Source of the DNA: Neodontobutis hainanensis
Taxonomy: Eukaryota > Chordata > Actinopteri > Gobiiformes > Odontobutidae
DNA: 64,000 nt
Direction of reading: 5' to 3'
Assembly (NCBI GenBank): GCA_024349245.1
Contig: JALDNG010000088.1
Location: forward strand, 1,390,001-1,454,000
Part shown: piece after piece, positions 11,824 to 26,600 of the stretch
Position numbering within the stretch: position 1 is the first letter of the stretch
How the letters are laid out: each line of letters starts with the position of its first letter
The notes under the pieces: model-generated
Seen by the model: the letters and a program-made list of their open reading frames with translations, nothing else
What the model was told of the DNA's origin: nothing
Databases searched by the model: none
Translations under genes and position numbers: made by a program

Positions 11824-14189
11824 TGACACATTTTATGACACACAGACAGACTCAATCACTAAGAACAAGTGGTAATAACAGTTATAAACAATACATATTC
11901 TACAATAAATAATAATAAATAGGTTAAAAGTTACTATTAATACTAATAAAGTGCACATTAACAAGATTCATTGTACATTTTTATAGCAGCATGTATAAAT
12001 GATCTCCTGAATTGCTCATTCCTACAGTACAGGAAGAGTAGACTGTCACTACGATTGCTCCTCTGAGCCCACAGAGTCATGCAGGGGATGTTTGTAACAC
12101 TAGCCTACTGTCAAAATGTCAATGTGCCGTTAGCATTTATTTCACATTCTACATTTTCAGACACTACTTTACCATAATGGCTGCCTGAAATAAATTAATA
12201 GAGAAAGTGTAAACAAGTGACATAAAGTGATTGTCTGTAGATCCATTGGAGGAGGTTTTTATTCTACTGATTTAGCTCTGAGTCTTTCCTGCCAACCTCC
12301 TTGTCATTGGCTTCCACTCCGCGTGCCCAGGGCTGCCTCTGTCTCAGAATGTATGCTTCATATAAAGTGGGATTTTAAGGACAGAGTAGAGGTTTGTGTG
12401 TGAAGGGTGTGTGGAGACATGGAAGTCTACAGCCTGGAGCCACCTCTGCAGGTTAGACCCAGGCACACAGACAGTGATGAAGTAAGGCTAAAGTAGTCTA
12501 ACTTTAAAGTTTCTGAGCCAGCCAATACAAGTCTGACCATTTCTCATATCATTTTAAAGCATTAAGCTTAAAAAAAAATCACTAACCGTCTTCAAACTAA
12601 CACCAGGTGCCAACGTTAAAATTATTTTAGGTGTTTCTATTTCGGTTTGTGTCTTAACTTTAATGCTTGCATAAATAATATTGCCGACCTTTGGTGACAT
12701 GCTTTGGCTTTTCACCATATTTGTTGTAAACTGATTGTACTTCTAACATGCCATCACAGTAAACTTCAAGGCAGTCTTATCTCATAAAAAGCTTTGAAAG
12801 TGTCTTTAATTATGTATTTGTTATCATTTAACCGTGCAGAAATTTTTGTTGAAAGTCAAAATTATAAAAACTGATGATGAGCTCATATTTATAACAATGA
12901 TAAACCAAAATCTTATATTTGCTGAAATATGTTGTGTCATGTGTATGGTATAAACCACAATAACGTTGCAGTGAATTTAGCGCACAAGAAAATTCCTTTA
13001 CAGGTTGCATGTGTGTCTGTGTAGTACATTGAGCCATGTACTTTTCAGTAGATGTTTGTCTGTACAGTGGGTTGGCACTGAAGCCCACTGCGCAGTGTGG
13101 AGGTGTTTTCAGTTCAGCTGTAATCCTCTGATGCTCTCCCAGACAGCCTATATGTGACCAGAACGGCTCCACTGGGAATCTGCCTCACATGGCTGCACAC
13201 TTCTGCAGCCGCCTTTGTGAATAACAAGTAGCTATTTGCCAGCCCCTTTTCTCTCTCACGCACACATATACACCTCCTGCATACACAAACATGCACATCT
13301 GCAATAATAAAAGAGAAGAGTCCATAGATGCACAAAAACAGAGTAACATGCATAATAGGTTAGATATTATTACCTACAGTGCATGTGTTTTCTCATAGAG
13401 CAAACCAGCAAACCAAATTAAACCGGATTAATCAGAATTTAATGAAATGGGGACAAATGAAGTATATTACAATACAAGATATGTAAGTGGCGATTATCAG
13501 TGTGTAGTGAACAATATGTGTGAGTGTTGTAAAAGAGCAGCACAAAACATAAGGCCTAACCAAGAAGAATTAAACTAAAGGGCGGGCCGACAAACAAAGC
13601 TGAACCAGAACCAAAGCTAAACCAAACCAAAAGAAGAATGAGCGATGTGCCAAGGACGTTGGAGGTGTCAGAGCTTAAGGATGGCATCAGCAAAGGAAGC
13701 AACGCAATAGAAGCTGAAATGAATACCAGAATTAAGAACACCTGGGCACCTCAGGTACACCAGTAACTGTAGTTATCATAGATTAATTGTGTGTGGGCTT
13801 TTGTAGGTTTGGAAACAGAGAATATGATCATTTAGATGGCCCGACATGAGCAATGCAAAGTAAATGCTACTTGAAGCAGTTCAGTTGTATTTAGATGTGT
13901 ACATTTTTAGTAACAATTTGGAGAGATAATGGCTGCTGATGTAAGCTATTTTCAACATATGCTATATTAAAAAATGGCTGTCAGCACAATTTAAAATCAT
14001 TAATGTTGTCAGCTTTACAGATTTTTTACAGAGTCAATACCAATGCAATAGTCTGTCTTCATATTTCCAGACAGGCAAGAAGCCGCCCTCTTGTGTTTTA
14101 TATTGACGTTTTATACCAAAGTTTTTTTTTAGAATTATATTACTCAATTAGGTCTCTTCTGGTTTTAGCATTGAACTAAACAGTACAAG
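11824..14189. other. jmjd1c-reep3 intergenic region
   Basis: I see no conserved exon. A TATA-like element (CATATAAAG, about 12359) lies about 55 bp upstream of an ATG at 12419 that opens an 11-codon frame ending at a GTTAGA donor-like site. This is a weak candidate for an unrelated short first exon and is not compatible in phase with reep3 exon 2. Otherwise the sequence is unremarkable. Confidence 0.35.
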
Positions 14190-14616
14190 ACTCCCTGGTC
14201 ACGTGATCTAACATGCCTAACCAATCATGATTTGTATTTGTTGTAAACAGACCGAAGCAGCCAATAGTTTGAGTAGGCCGAAAGTTCCTTCCTGGTGACG
14301 TAATTGCTACCCGAGTCCCGGACTTGTGCCAGAAACTGAGCAGCAAAGTACACTGGGAAGAGGGACTAAGAAGGACTGTTGGAAAACACTGCTCTAAATC
14401 CAGGGACAAGGGCCTCGTTTAGCTATGGCTATATGGATGAAACACTGAGCGCCGTCGTTTTCAAGACATGTCGGACTTTTAGTGAAGTTACCCCGCTTCG
14501 GCCGGACTCGAAGTTTGGGCTGAAAGTTTCCAGCGCTACAGGTTCACACAGACGCAAATACAAAGACACTTCTCTTCGTCTTTTTACCAAAGCCTCACGC
14601 AACAAAGACGGACAGT
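14190..14616 (+). promoter_or_regulatory. reep3: reep3 promoter and 5' UTR region
   Basis: Two CCAAT boxes (14221-14225 and 14261-14265) precede a moderately CpG-rich stretch leading to the reep3 start codon at 14617. No TATA box is evident, so this looks like a housekeeping-type promoter. The exact transcription start cannot be read from the sequence. Confidence 0.5.
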
Positions 14617-14648
14617 ATGGTGTCCTGGCTCATATCAAGAAGCGTCGT
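14617..14648 (+). CDS. reep3: reep3 coding exon 1
   Basis: It encodes [10 protein letters not shown] plus two bases of the next Val codon, followed by a perfect GTAAGT donor. MVSW at the start is a hallmark of REEP1-4. Too short to stand out as an open frame; found by matching phase with exon 2. Confidence 0.93.
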
Positions 14649-17600
14649 GTAAGTATTAGCCAAAAGAGTACATTAACAACAGTGAGATAACATGGGCTTT
14701 TACCGTTTGGCATTGAGCCCACGCCAGCTAATGCCATGGGCTTTGTTAGCATACCATGCTAATTTATCATTGTATGTCTAAATAATGAACTAAATTTGAT
14801 GGTCAGTACGTCAAAACGTATACAAAAAGCATGAGCACTTTTGTTAACAAAGATTAAAATGGCTTTATGTAGTGTGAAGTGAGTGATGAGTATGTCTCTT
14901 TCTAATAATCATGAGTTATGGCCTGTTGTTGGGTCAAATGCAGTCTTACGGAACTGTGCACAGTACAGATCAGCTAGAACCCGTTGACTTGGAATAGAGA
15001 ATTAAATACAGCTGTCCTTAAATTATGCCTGATAACCATGTGCCACTTTTAAAGGACCAATATATAAAACGCATCACAACACAACAAGGTTTTGGTCATT
15101 TCACTCTGGTTCTGGCCATTTTGGAAACTATTTTTTATTATTACTTACACTATGGACTATCAGAAACAGCTTTCAGTATATCATAAATTATTGATATGTT
15201 TTAGGAAACCAAACAAAGTCTTCATCAACTCACAGTTTGACAAAGTTTTGTAAAACTTAATACAGAATGACTAAAACAGTTTTATGAATGTGTAAATAGA
15301 TTCACAGGTTTGTCACAAGTCAAATCCTTTTGATTTGATTATTGAGATTTTCTGATTCATGGCACTAAGCCCAGGGAGAATGGTATGGAAAAGGGCCAGG
15401 TTCTTTTTGGACTTTATTAATGTGAGTGTATAGACCTGAGCAGCCGCAGTTACACAACTCTGTAATGGAGGACAGGAATGTGCAGATGGGAGTGGTGGTG
15501 GAAAATGCCTCTTTTTGTAATGTGGCTGTAAAACAAACCCTGCCCTGGTGTGTCACAATAAAAGCACACTCACTGTCATATTTCAATACCGGCTGAACAA
15601 GTATTAACAAGCTTCAGGAAAACCTTTTTAAGGAAGAGGGTTTTAGGTCTTCAGTGGAACATTTAAACAGAGACCAAGCCAAAACCGACACTATATTCTC
15701 TTGTTTATTTCTGAAAGTTAACATAACCTAATATGTTTTAGTACTTTTAAATTCAAAGTGTAATTAAACCCCTGATCAGAGCCTAAAGGCCTGTTCACAC
15801 CGGGACGAATTTCGCTTGCGATAGTTGCTGACGTTTAACGCCTCTTGACTAAACAATGGGCGCCAATGTGAGTGTTCACACCGACGCGAAAAACGCCACG
15901 CGTAAAAGCGTCAGTTTTTAAAAAACGCCTTAGGTTCGTTTTTTTGGTTTGACGCGCCGCGTCAAAAACTATACGACCAATGAGATTAGCGCTTTTGCTC
16001 ACGTGTCTGGAGCTTCTGAAGTTACAGTAGAACACAACTTGGGGGCGCTCAAATACAAAACGGTCTTACCGAGCACACATACTTAACGGCGAAGAAGATA
16101 TACGCCAAGTAGCGTCTACACTGCCGGGAAGAAATAAGATGAAGAAGATGCAAGGCAAGATTAATGTAGAGTTTCTGGTCTCGTTGGTGTCGGAACACAA
16201 AGAACTTATGACAAACGTGACATCGATAACAAACAGTATTTGCTCTCTTCTTCTGAGTGAAAAGCGAGTGTCAGAAGCGCAAAGTTGCGCAGCGCCACCT
16301 TGTGTACCGGAGTATTTCTGTTTTACATCAAGCGCCATCTAATGTCAGGGAATGAATTTGCATGTTCACTCGGCTCATCGTCAGCGAAAATCGCTTGGGT
16401 GTGAACACAAAATACGCATTGAAAAACGCTGGCGAATAACGCGCGACGATATTCGTCCCGGTGTGTACGGGCCTTAAATCCACCCACTGATAAAATTTGA
16501 AAAATGCTGGAAAAGTGGCCAGTAGAGAAAGAGGGGATGACCTGAGGGCGGGGGTCAGCTGGGGTGTGCCCACTGACGGATTGATTGACAGCAGCTGTCA
16601 GATTCCCGAAGATAAACATAGAGGTATGCGAGTAGCAGTAGAAGTGTAAGAAGCAGCGCAAGAGAGAATGGGGCCAATCTAGTACAAAGCATATCTTTTC
16701 TTGTGAGAATAATGTATTTGTATATGGTACCTGAGAAATAAAGAATAAACTAAACTAAACATTAAAAAGCTTTGCCTCCTGATAGGCTTCACGTTAGCCT
16801 GCACACCTGCATATCTGAAGTGACTAGTTCAGGCTGGCCCCTATTTCTCTGGTCATCTTAGGCAAAACAGAAGATTTGTGTTATTGTTTACAATTACAGT
16901 ATTATATTTATTTTAGAGATTTTAAAATGTTTATAAATAATATTAGTGACACAAATATCCTCCAAAAGCAAAGAATCTAAAGAAGACATATCTAAACACA
17001 AACACTCACTGTTGCCACAGCCTACATGTTAGCGTCCTACTGGAGTCTGAGTCAACACTTTTCTGTGGCTCTCGTTTATTGTAATTTGACACTGAACAAT
17101 TATTACTGTATATCCTCTGTGAAAGCGCTAGTCTTTTAATCCGTGTGTACTGGGTCGGTCTGGTTGGCTGCAACCTGTAGTAGACGGTCTAGCGTTAGCT
17201 CCGCTCGTTTTCCTCCGGTGAGCAGCGATAAACAACGTACACCAATGGTGATTGGTTTTGCGTTCAATCAAATTTGCAAAGTTGAAACGAAACGCACAAG
17301 TTTGAGTCAGTTTTTGAGTCTGTGTTGAGTCAAAACTTGGGGTGTTACATGACTAATGTGATGTTCATGTTCAGTCAAGTCCAGAGTCCCGACCAGTGAC
17401 AGATATGTTGTGCCAAGTGCTGCATCTCTACTTCAAGTCCAGCAGAGTGATGCCCATGTACGAGAAATAACGGAATATTGAGTGATAAAGTAAAGCTAGA
17501 TGTCTGTGTGAACTGGGCCACACGTATCAACACCACAGCAGCCCTCATTAGCGCGTTAGCCCAGTATCGCTAAAGCTAACTTTTAGTATACTTTACCTAA

Positions 17601-20600
17601 ATAGCAACATGACAAAATCAATTAATTACCTTTATCATTACTGAGAAGAAACACGCATTGTGATTAAAAAATATGTTAACTCACCTCAAGGCGCTGCTGC
17701 GGTGCAAGAGCAGCATTTGGGACTGTGTGTGTTTGGAGAAGCCCATTTCCACCTCCATTGCTTTGGAGAAGCAATCCCACTAAAAATGACTGCTGCAAAC
17801 TCCAGCTCTCAGCGGGAACTCACGGTGTTCCAGGCCAAAAGCACGCAACCACTGGCGCCTGATTTACAACTCAACTGGAAAGCAATATAGCTCAGCAGGG
17901 CTGTTGCGACTAGCAAATCTACAAAAATTGCTTGTTGCAATATACCTAGCCCAGTATTGTCAACCGGCGGCTGACAAGCCGAAATGCCACCCATATGACT
18001 TTCATAAGTCATTATGAACAAGGGGAATTTGCGCTCATTCAATTGTTTTACATTACTCATTATAAGGAAATCATAATCAACATTTTACTGTAACAATAAA
18101 CTTTGATACTTTACCTCTGTAAACCTTGTGCATCTGTGTGTGATGCAGTCTCTGCCGGTGGTTGATGTGCGTGTACAAGCTTGTGCGACGAGATCGAGTT
18201 AGCAGGCTGCAACTGCCACTAACAACCTGAAGTGTCGCTTGTGTTTAGAAACCTCCTTAATGCACCTTTTAATGTTATTTGAAACTAAAAATCTTATGTG
18301 TCTATATCTGTTTATTTGAACTGTATTTTTTAAAAATATGGAGTTATGCTATTTATTCAAATACTCGATTAATTGAAACCAAATAATCAATAGCTCCAGC
18401 ACTACTTTAGATTCCACATGATTACTGCACACCAACTTTCTTCTGGGAGCAGTCACATGTGAACCACACTTACAGATCATTAACCAGCGCAAGTGCGGAC
18501 ACAAGCTCAGAAGAAAATGGAAACACAGTGACAGCAGCTGCTCTCTGTAGACGGTGGGACAAGCTGTCTGTTTTGACCTTTGTAATGGAGACGTGTCCTA
18601 CAACAATTGTTGACCACAACAATATGATTTCTAAAAGAAACATTGACCTCGATACTAATCTGCTGAAACATTTTACATTTCATATTTTGATCTTATTGTT
18701 AAGATATATACATGTGTGACTTTCAGGAATATTAAATGTAATATTATGACAGTTTGTTGCTGTTTGTGAAATTAATATAATGCAGTAAGAATAAATTAAC
18801 AATATGTTCCACAACCTTACTGTATATTCTGAATAATCTTGATTATGAAAATAAACATTAAGGCCTTTCTGAACATTGCATGTTCTTTTTTTTACAAATA
18901 ACACGGTGTTGTAATGTGTGCCTGGGCTCTGTTCTGGGTTCTTTTGGTCAGGATTATTCATGGAGCGAGCATATGTGGATTATTCTCTCTGATGAACTCC
19001 TCTGGGAGTGCACAGAGCCAGACTAACCAGGACCATTTGCTGGAACAGCACTTTTCTCAACAATCCACCCTCTGTGTTTTTAGGGGAAAAGTCATGTAAT
19101 CAAATTCTTCTTCCTCAAGCTCAAACCAGATGTTGGAAGTTCAATTCCCCCCTTATTTTCTCTTTGTCTTCAACTCCTGTTTTTTTCTTTTTCCTTGTGT
19201 AAGGGGTGTCTGTGTCATATATTGGAGCTCCCAGGTTGACCCATCCTACTTCTCCCCCTTCCGTCTGGATGTTAGTGTACAATGTCAGAGAAGCAAGGAA
19301 ATGGACCCTCAGCACAGAACCTGGGCCTGAGCTATTTTCTCAGCTGCACACAGAGAAAGGGTGGTGTTGAAATTAGGAGAAGGGAAATGAGCTTGGCAAG
19401 AAGGGAAATGGAAGGTGTGTTTTTAAAGAAGGGGCCCTGCTTTGCAAGAATAGATTCAAGAACATAGGCATATGTAGATAAATATGACCATGTTGGGTCT
19501 ATCTTGAAATAATAGCCAATAAAAAATATAAAAATTTCTGTTTCTAGTGGCACAAAGATCAGGCCATAACTAACTTACAGGCTTTTTTATGTCATCAACA
19601 TGGGAGCAAAATACCTGTTTTTGTTCACAACTGAAGCAATAATGACAATATTGAAATTATAAAGTGGCATTAGCTGAAGTCCAGAGCACTGCTTTATGAA
19701 GCCATCAGTGACGGCAAGGATTGTGCTTCACTAATGTAACCACAGTGCTTGAATAGAAGAACATAGCCATATGTAGGGTTCTATGATGATGCCCCAGCCT
19801 GTTTTATCTCCCAAACACACCAAACAGAGCTGATCTCATTAACGATCACATGCCTTCACCTCTTTGTTAATAAGCTCCACTGAGCTGAATTTACGCTCAC
19901 TGTGACAGATGTAGCCATGAGAAGAGAGTATGGCAGCTTTGGCAGCCTGTGCGTTTCCATAGCAACAGAAGGAAATTCTGTGTTTGTTGCTGTGCCGCCT
20001 GCTGCTCAGAGACCTCTGGTCAGAGTTTGGCTGTCTACAGCACTGCATACACTAGCCTCTGTTCACACGCCTTACTTATACCTGTGTGACCTGAGAACAT
20101 GTACAAAATGTTTTATACCTATAACGGTGATCTTCAACTAGTGGCCCGGGGGCCACATTTGTCCCCCCACAGCTTTCCATCCAGCCCCCTACCAGGACTA
20201 ATGCCGTCCTGGGGACTGTCCATGATGCTTCTCGTGACGGCCTAGGGGCGAAACCCACACCTCTCTCCTGTCACTGTCGCAGAGTCCGTTCAGGAGGAGG
20301 ATGTGCACAATATCAGCACGATTTAAACTTTGCACAAAGGAAACAGTGATTTAAATCCACTTAAGCATTCAGAAACTCACTGTCTTTGTCTCTCCTGTTG
20401 CACAGACCAGTACCGGGCCGACTTAGCCAGTGGAGCTTAACGAGCACAACAAAAACAAGTCTGTGTCTTAAGCTCTGTCTGTCTCTTTAGCTTTGTCCAG
20501 GTAAATGGACAAAAAGTACTGTAAATTTCCCGTCATCAATGGAAAACAAAGAAAATGTGAGCAGTTATCTGTGTTAGCAAAGAAGCTCTTTTAACAGTCT

Positions 20601-23600
20601 ATTGACATGAGTCTGAACCATCTTTGAGCAATTAGTTATATTATAACACAGTCAGACCCTTCTTAAACTAAGTGTTCATCCTTGTCAGAGAGATGTTATA
20701 ATGTTCTGGTGGATCATGTGCTGCCTTCTGTGAGTCTCTGCTCCAGCCACTGGCCCTCATTTATTAAAGGAGCTTAATTTTGGGTGTACGACCATTCCCA
20801 CTCAATCTTTGGCATTTATTAATCTGAACGTGGGCATATGTAAGCTCAAATCTAGAGCTGCAACTAACAATTATTTTTTCAATTAATAAAATCATTTATA
20901 CAGTATATATTTTGTTTTTGGAATGTAAAAAAAATCTTTAAAACAAGAAATTTCCTACAGAAAGAGCACAAAAAAGCTGAACTGTGTACCTGTGTAACCC
21001 AGCGCTCGGCGGAGGATTATCTGCTCATTGTAGTCCATTTTTGTGATGTGTAGTTTTTATTAAGCTGCTATGTGTCTGTCAACATAACTTACCCTCGTGT
21101 TTGCGCTGAGAGGTTAGGGAAGTCAGATTGTGGAAACGCCACTGAGGCTCCTTTCCTTTTATCAATAACATTTTTCTTTATCAATAACGTTTTACTTTTG
21201 ACCTCATGACATAGCTCACAAAGGTTAAGGAACAGTGGTTAAGAAACATTATCAGAAGCTATTGTATAACTGGATTTGGATTCAGCCTCGCCCCCTCCCC
21301 TCGAACGGCTGGTTGCACCGCCAGATATTTTTTAGTCTTACCATTGAGAAATCGGGTCGCTCTAGAGCCCTGGCATTACAAGCAATCAAAGGAATATTTT
21401 AACATTGTTTTGGATCATTGTTGCTCAAAGCTAGCACACTACCCTGCCTGCTTGCATACGCTTCAGTTTATATAATATATCTGCACAAATAACTTAAGCC
21501 ATGACTAAGAACTTGCCCAGGACCCACTGTGGCCTGTAGATGTACAGATTTACTAGGCTCTTATGCAATTTGTATTGCCCAAGAGTTTAATTTGATAACT
21601 CCACATTGTGCCAATCTTAATGTTTAATGAATTTTCAACTTCCAATGTTGTCAGCATTTAACTCTAACAATAATAATTTTATAATGCTGCAGTAGACACT
21701 GTGGAACCATTTCATTCATCAATCAACTACTTTTGAATTGAATCCTGTGCTGCTATAGGACAGATCATAAGTTATGTCTCTTCCCTCTGTCTTTTTGGGG
21801 ATCATGGTAGTACTCCTGGCTCAGGACCAGAATTACATTTGACCGTGTGCATGTTTGTCTCCGCCAGCTGCTGTGTCAGTATCAGTGTTGTTCCATTTAC
21901 TATAGTAACTCTTACAGTAGTTTAAATTATGTCATTCTGTTAATGACTGATATTAGCATGCATTATCTTGCAATTAAACATTCTAATCTATCCTGGTGTT
22001 GTTTCTTTGTTCACAGGCTGGTGTTTGGGACACTGTATCCTGCTTATAACTCTTACAAAGCTGTCAAAACCAAGAATGTCAAAGAATATGTAAGTAACAT
22101 GGAGCTCTTTTATAAAGATTATAAAGCAGGTGGTAATGCCTAGAAGTAATGTATGAGATTACACTCTACAACCTTTTTCACTCCAGTAATCAGGGTTGTA
22201 TCGCAATTAAATTTGCGTCTATGCGCGCAGCTATCTCAACTCTAATTTCAACTCTTATCTCAATCTGAACGGGGGATGATAGAGCTAACCAAGCTAACAA
22301 ACAAATGCACATGCTCTGGTATTAAAAATAGAAAATAAAAAATTTTATTACCCAGATTTTAAACATTTATTTTCTGTTTTAGGCTAATATTCTGAGAAAT
22401 TACTAACAAATGTCTTTAAACCACAATCTCTGATATTCAGGAAAAATGGATTAGGACTCAATGAGCTTCCGTCTTCGCCCAATGAGGCCGTTATGATCGC
22501 GAAGAAACGGCCCATTGAGTTTTTCCCAAATGATGTATAGAAAAAGTTATTAATAGAACCTTTTGTAATTAAGCTGAAATAAAATGTCATCTTGCCATCA
22601 AAAACCAAGATCTGACAATATTTACCAGCAGTCTTAGTTTTAATACTTCTGTTAAAGATGCAAACATAAACACACTACCTCCTGCAGCTTCACTGAACCC
22701 TCGGCAAAGGTAACTGCAGTTCACTGTCTTTAGTCATTCCAGAGGCCCAACCCACTTAAGTGAGGATTTATTGCTCTCCGTGAGCGATATCATTACTCTT
22801 GCAAAATAACAAAATGGCCTCACTGTCACGCTCAGTCTCTCAAAATAACGACTCTACGCAAACACAAATACACAACCTTATCTGAGTTTTCAGCAAAGTG
22901 TGCTAACACTCATTCATTCCTTGGTGTGCTGTTTATTTACCTAAATGTTTGAAGTGGCCCATGGACTTTGAGTGGTTTAGGTGAGGAGTGGTGCTGGCCT
23001 CTATATATGAGCTTCTGCTCTGTGGATCCACGTCAGCTCTGGGCACAACCACTGGAAAGATCTGATGTCAGCAGTTTCTTTCTCTTTTAATAAAAAGGCT
23101 GCGGGGAGGTAAAAAGGCTGCTACGGTCATGTTTAAATAAGATGGAGAAACAAGGAGATGAGGACAGAAGGAGAGAAGCTGAAATAGACTAACTCAAACT
23201 TATCAACAGCTGTCTAAAAACGCGAACAGCTTGGGGCAGCAGTAGCTCAGTGGGTAGAGCGGTCGTCCTTCAACCGGAAGGTAGGCGGTTCGATTCCCAC
23301 TCTCCCCACAGTTCATACTGTCGTTGTGTCCTTGGGCAAGTGACTGTAACACTGATAATTACTGTAGAACAATGTAAGTCGCTTTGGATAAAAGCGTCTG
23401 CTAAATGTAAATGTAAAATGTTAAGCTTAATTTATGTTTTGAGCTGCTTTGTCAACTCTTAAAAATGCAATGGTTCAAGCATTGTTGTGAAAATCATGCG
23501 GTCCCAGCCTAGTAGATTCAATTATCAAATGTGTTTTGTAAAATTAATACATAATTTGACTACTTATTATTGAATACATATTTGCAAGAACAAATTGTTA

Positions 23601-26600
23601 TTGTTATGGCAATCCGTGTGACTTAAGAGCATAAAAACATCAAAATCATCGGCCATTCAGATCCTTAAATCTGGGTCTGGGAGTGTCAAACATTGGCAGC
23701 AACGTTGATTCTGATCAATTAAAAGTTTTTGTGCAAAATTGTTTGTAGATTTTTTGCGCCATCCAAGAAATAAATAAAATGCTCTTGCCATATAAATGTT
23801 AAGTGTAGGGATGGGCAATATTTGAATATTCAATCTGCAATATATATTACAAAAATAAAAACACTTTAAATTTAGCTGATTATTTTAATACATTTTTATT
23901 TAATTTTTTTGCTGGCCATAAATTAAATAAATCTATAATTAGCAAACAGGCTTTTTTTTTTCTTTTTTTTACACAGATAACAACTGGCAGTGTAATTGTT
24001 AACTGCAGTCAAATAAGTCCACACGGCGCTCGCTTGTCCTGTTCCTGCTCTGTTTACTTCTTTTGATTAAAACCATTTTTTGTTCAAAGTTGCTTGTAAA
24101 TAAAGTTTCCACCCGAGTCCCCACAAAAAAGTGATAAATGGTTGCCATGGATACATGAAGGTATTTCAACAAAAAATGTCAAAGGGACTCAGGAGGGACT
24201 ATTCAAGGAAATTGAAGGAAAAAATAATCATGAAAATCTTTTAATCACCCCAAAATACACAACCTGCCCAAATGTTATGCCATATGCATCAACACAGACA
24301 AAAAAATTAAAAAAACACACAAAAAAAATGTCCAGGGACCCAGGAGGGTTAAAAGCATTGCATGTGCACTATTATAGAAAGATCTTCATCCTAGATATTG
24401 GCAGCAACACCACTGAGCTCTTTTGTCTTTGGTACTCTGATAATATGTGTATATGAAGTATTCCCCTGAGTGCCTCTGTCTGAGTTCACCATCAAATCAT
24501 CATTAAAGCAGTGCAGCGGTTACATGCAGGTAGGAAAAACTGAATTATTGCCTTAGTAGGATTATAATCAGACTTACTGCTGTAGACACCTTCATTTTAA
24601 TGGAGGTGCAGTCATTTGAATTTCTTGAAATTGTAGTAAGACACCTAGATAATATGATTTGTTGTCAGATTATTGCTGCATGTATATGACTTATTCCGAT
24701 CATTCAGGTATTAACTCGGGTATCATTCATTATTTAGGTCGACACAGCACTGAGCATGCTCCAGAGCACAGTAACACAAAGTCAAACATGTAAACAAATG
24801 AGAAAAACGTGAAGAAATTTTTAGACTTTTAAACTGAAATATATAAATAAAAACATACCTTTCCTTTTTTATTTATTCACTATTAAATATCTTGTTTTTC
24901 TTTTTTGACTGAAAACAGGAATAAAATCTAATTGTACATGAACCTGTACACAACTTTAAGTTGGACACCCACGCTCTTCACTCTCAGTGGCTTTCATTTA
25001 TCAAAGTTGCGTAAAAATTGGTGGCTGTACAACAAAGCGCACGTGGGATTTATGAAACTGTGCGTACCATGCCAAACCTAGTGTACGCACTATCGACTGT
25101 TGGTAAATCCAGAAGACTGAAACTGGCCTGATTTAAATGAAACACCACTAAATATTCACTGCTCAGCTGGACTTGCCCACGGATTTTACGGCATGGAGGC
25201 ACAAAATACAGCAAAAAGAGATCCTTCCTTGAGCAGGAAATGACAGATACATACTCCAAGATGAAAGATTAAATTGCTTTTTGTGAACTCCAGGTGCGAG
25301 GGCTTAATCGAGCTGTAAGCATAGGTTGAATGTGAAAATGATTGAGGAGGTCTTAGTTTCTAGCTCGTACATGTCCTTGTTTGTTCCACAGTGGTATATA
25401 GTTTGCATAGTATATAGTTATGCAGCTGTGTCTGTCTCAGCATGTGACCGTCTGCACTCTTTGATATGGAGCATACAGGCAATGTACCCATCACATCACT
25501 GAGTAAGAGGGCACAAAAACACCAGATCAGAGCTTAGAATGTTTTGGGCATGGCCACATGGTTAGAGCCAAGGGACGTTGTCATGTAAACTGGCTCTTAG
25601 TAGTAGAAGTGTAACAGAACTCCACAGAAATGGTTAATAATGTCCATATTCAGGATGAAGTGACAGCTGTGTGTGCAGCTGAGCTGTGTGGTAGGCCACT
25701 TCTATGATATTGTGTCTGAAAGCTAGGCACTTTGTTGGCACATACAGAAATTAATACATTTGTGAAATAATAGGTGATGTAAGAATAAAATGTGTTTGTA
25801 GGTCCGCTGGATGATGTACTGGATCGTATTTGCCCTCTACACTGTGGTGGAGACCATCACTGATCTTTCCCTGGCATGGTTAGTCCACACACATACTTCA
25901 CATTATCCTGTTCTTTCTTCAAGTGCTGTTCAGTTAATCGGAAAATGTGCACAGGTTTCCTCTGTACTACGAGCTGAAGGTAGCCTTTGTGATCTGGTTG
26001 CTGTCGCCCTACACCAGAGGAGCCAGTCTCATTTACAGGAGGTGTCTGCACCCACTGCTGTCCTCCAGAGAGAGGGTAAGACTATCCACCCATTCATCCT
26101 TGTCCAGTCTCTGCGTGCACGGATTGATGGGATTTGTGTATGCGCCTAAGAATGTTATTGTCGAGAGGCTTTTTACTGGATTAAACTGTCTACTAGAAGT
26201 GCTATTGATTTTCTTTGCTTTAGGAAATAGATGAGTATATTGTGCAGGCCAAGGAGAGGAGCTATGAAACCATGGTGAACTTTGGCAAACAGGGACTGAG
26301 TATTGCGGCCACCGCTGCAGTTTCCGCAGCAGTCAAGGCAAGTTCTCCTTTGTATATCTCTACTCTCTCTAAAATGGATTATCATGCCATTATTCAATTG
26401 TTTTTTGTTTGTAAAAAACTATTTTAAGTGTCATAGTCAACCTGTATTAGATTTAAGTTATATGTATGAAGCATGGCTACATACTGTATGTTTTAATTCA
26501 ATTCAGAAATAAATGCCCAAGTGGAAATTTAAGGATCCTCAGTGGTTGAGCCTAAGCTGAGGCTTGGTTATTGTCTGGGAACAGTGCTGTGTGAAAGTTA

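Noticed and set aside
14379..14690. 103-codon frame covering the reep3 start
   Set aside because: It is in a different frame from [10 protein letters not shown], reads through the exon 1 donor into the intron, and resembles no protein.
23240..23320. Possible tRNA gene
   Set aside because: It has A and B boxes and a tRNA-like head, but continues into a SINE body and tail shared with a second copy at 52095-52319, so it is a SINE.
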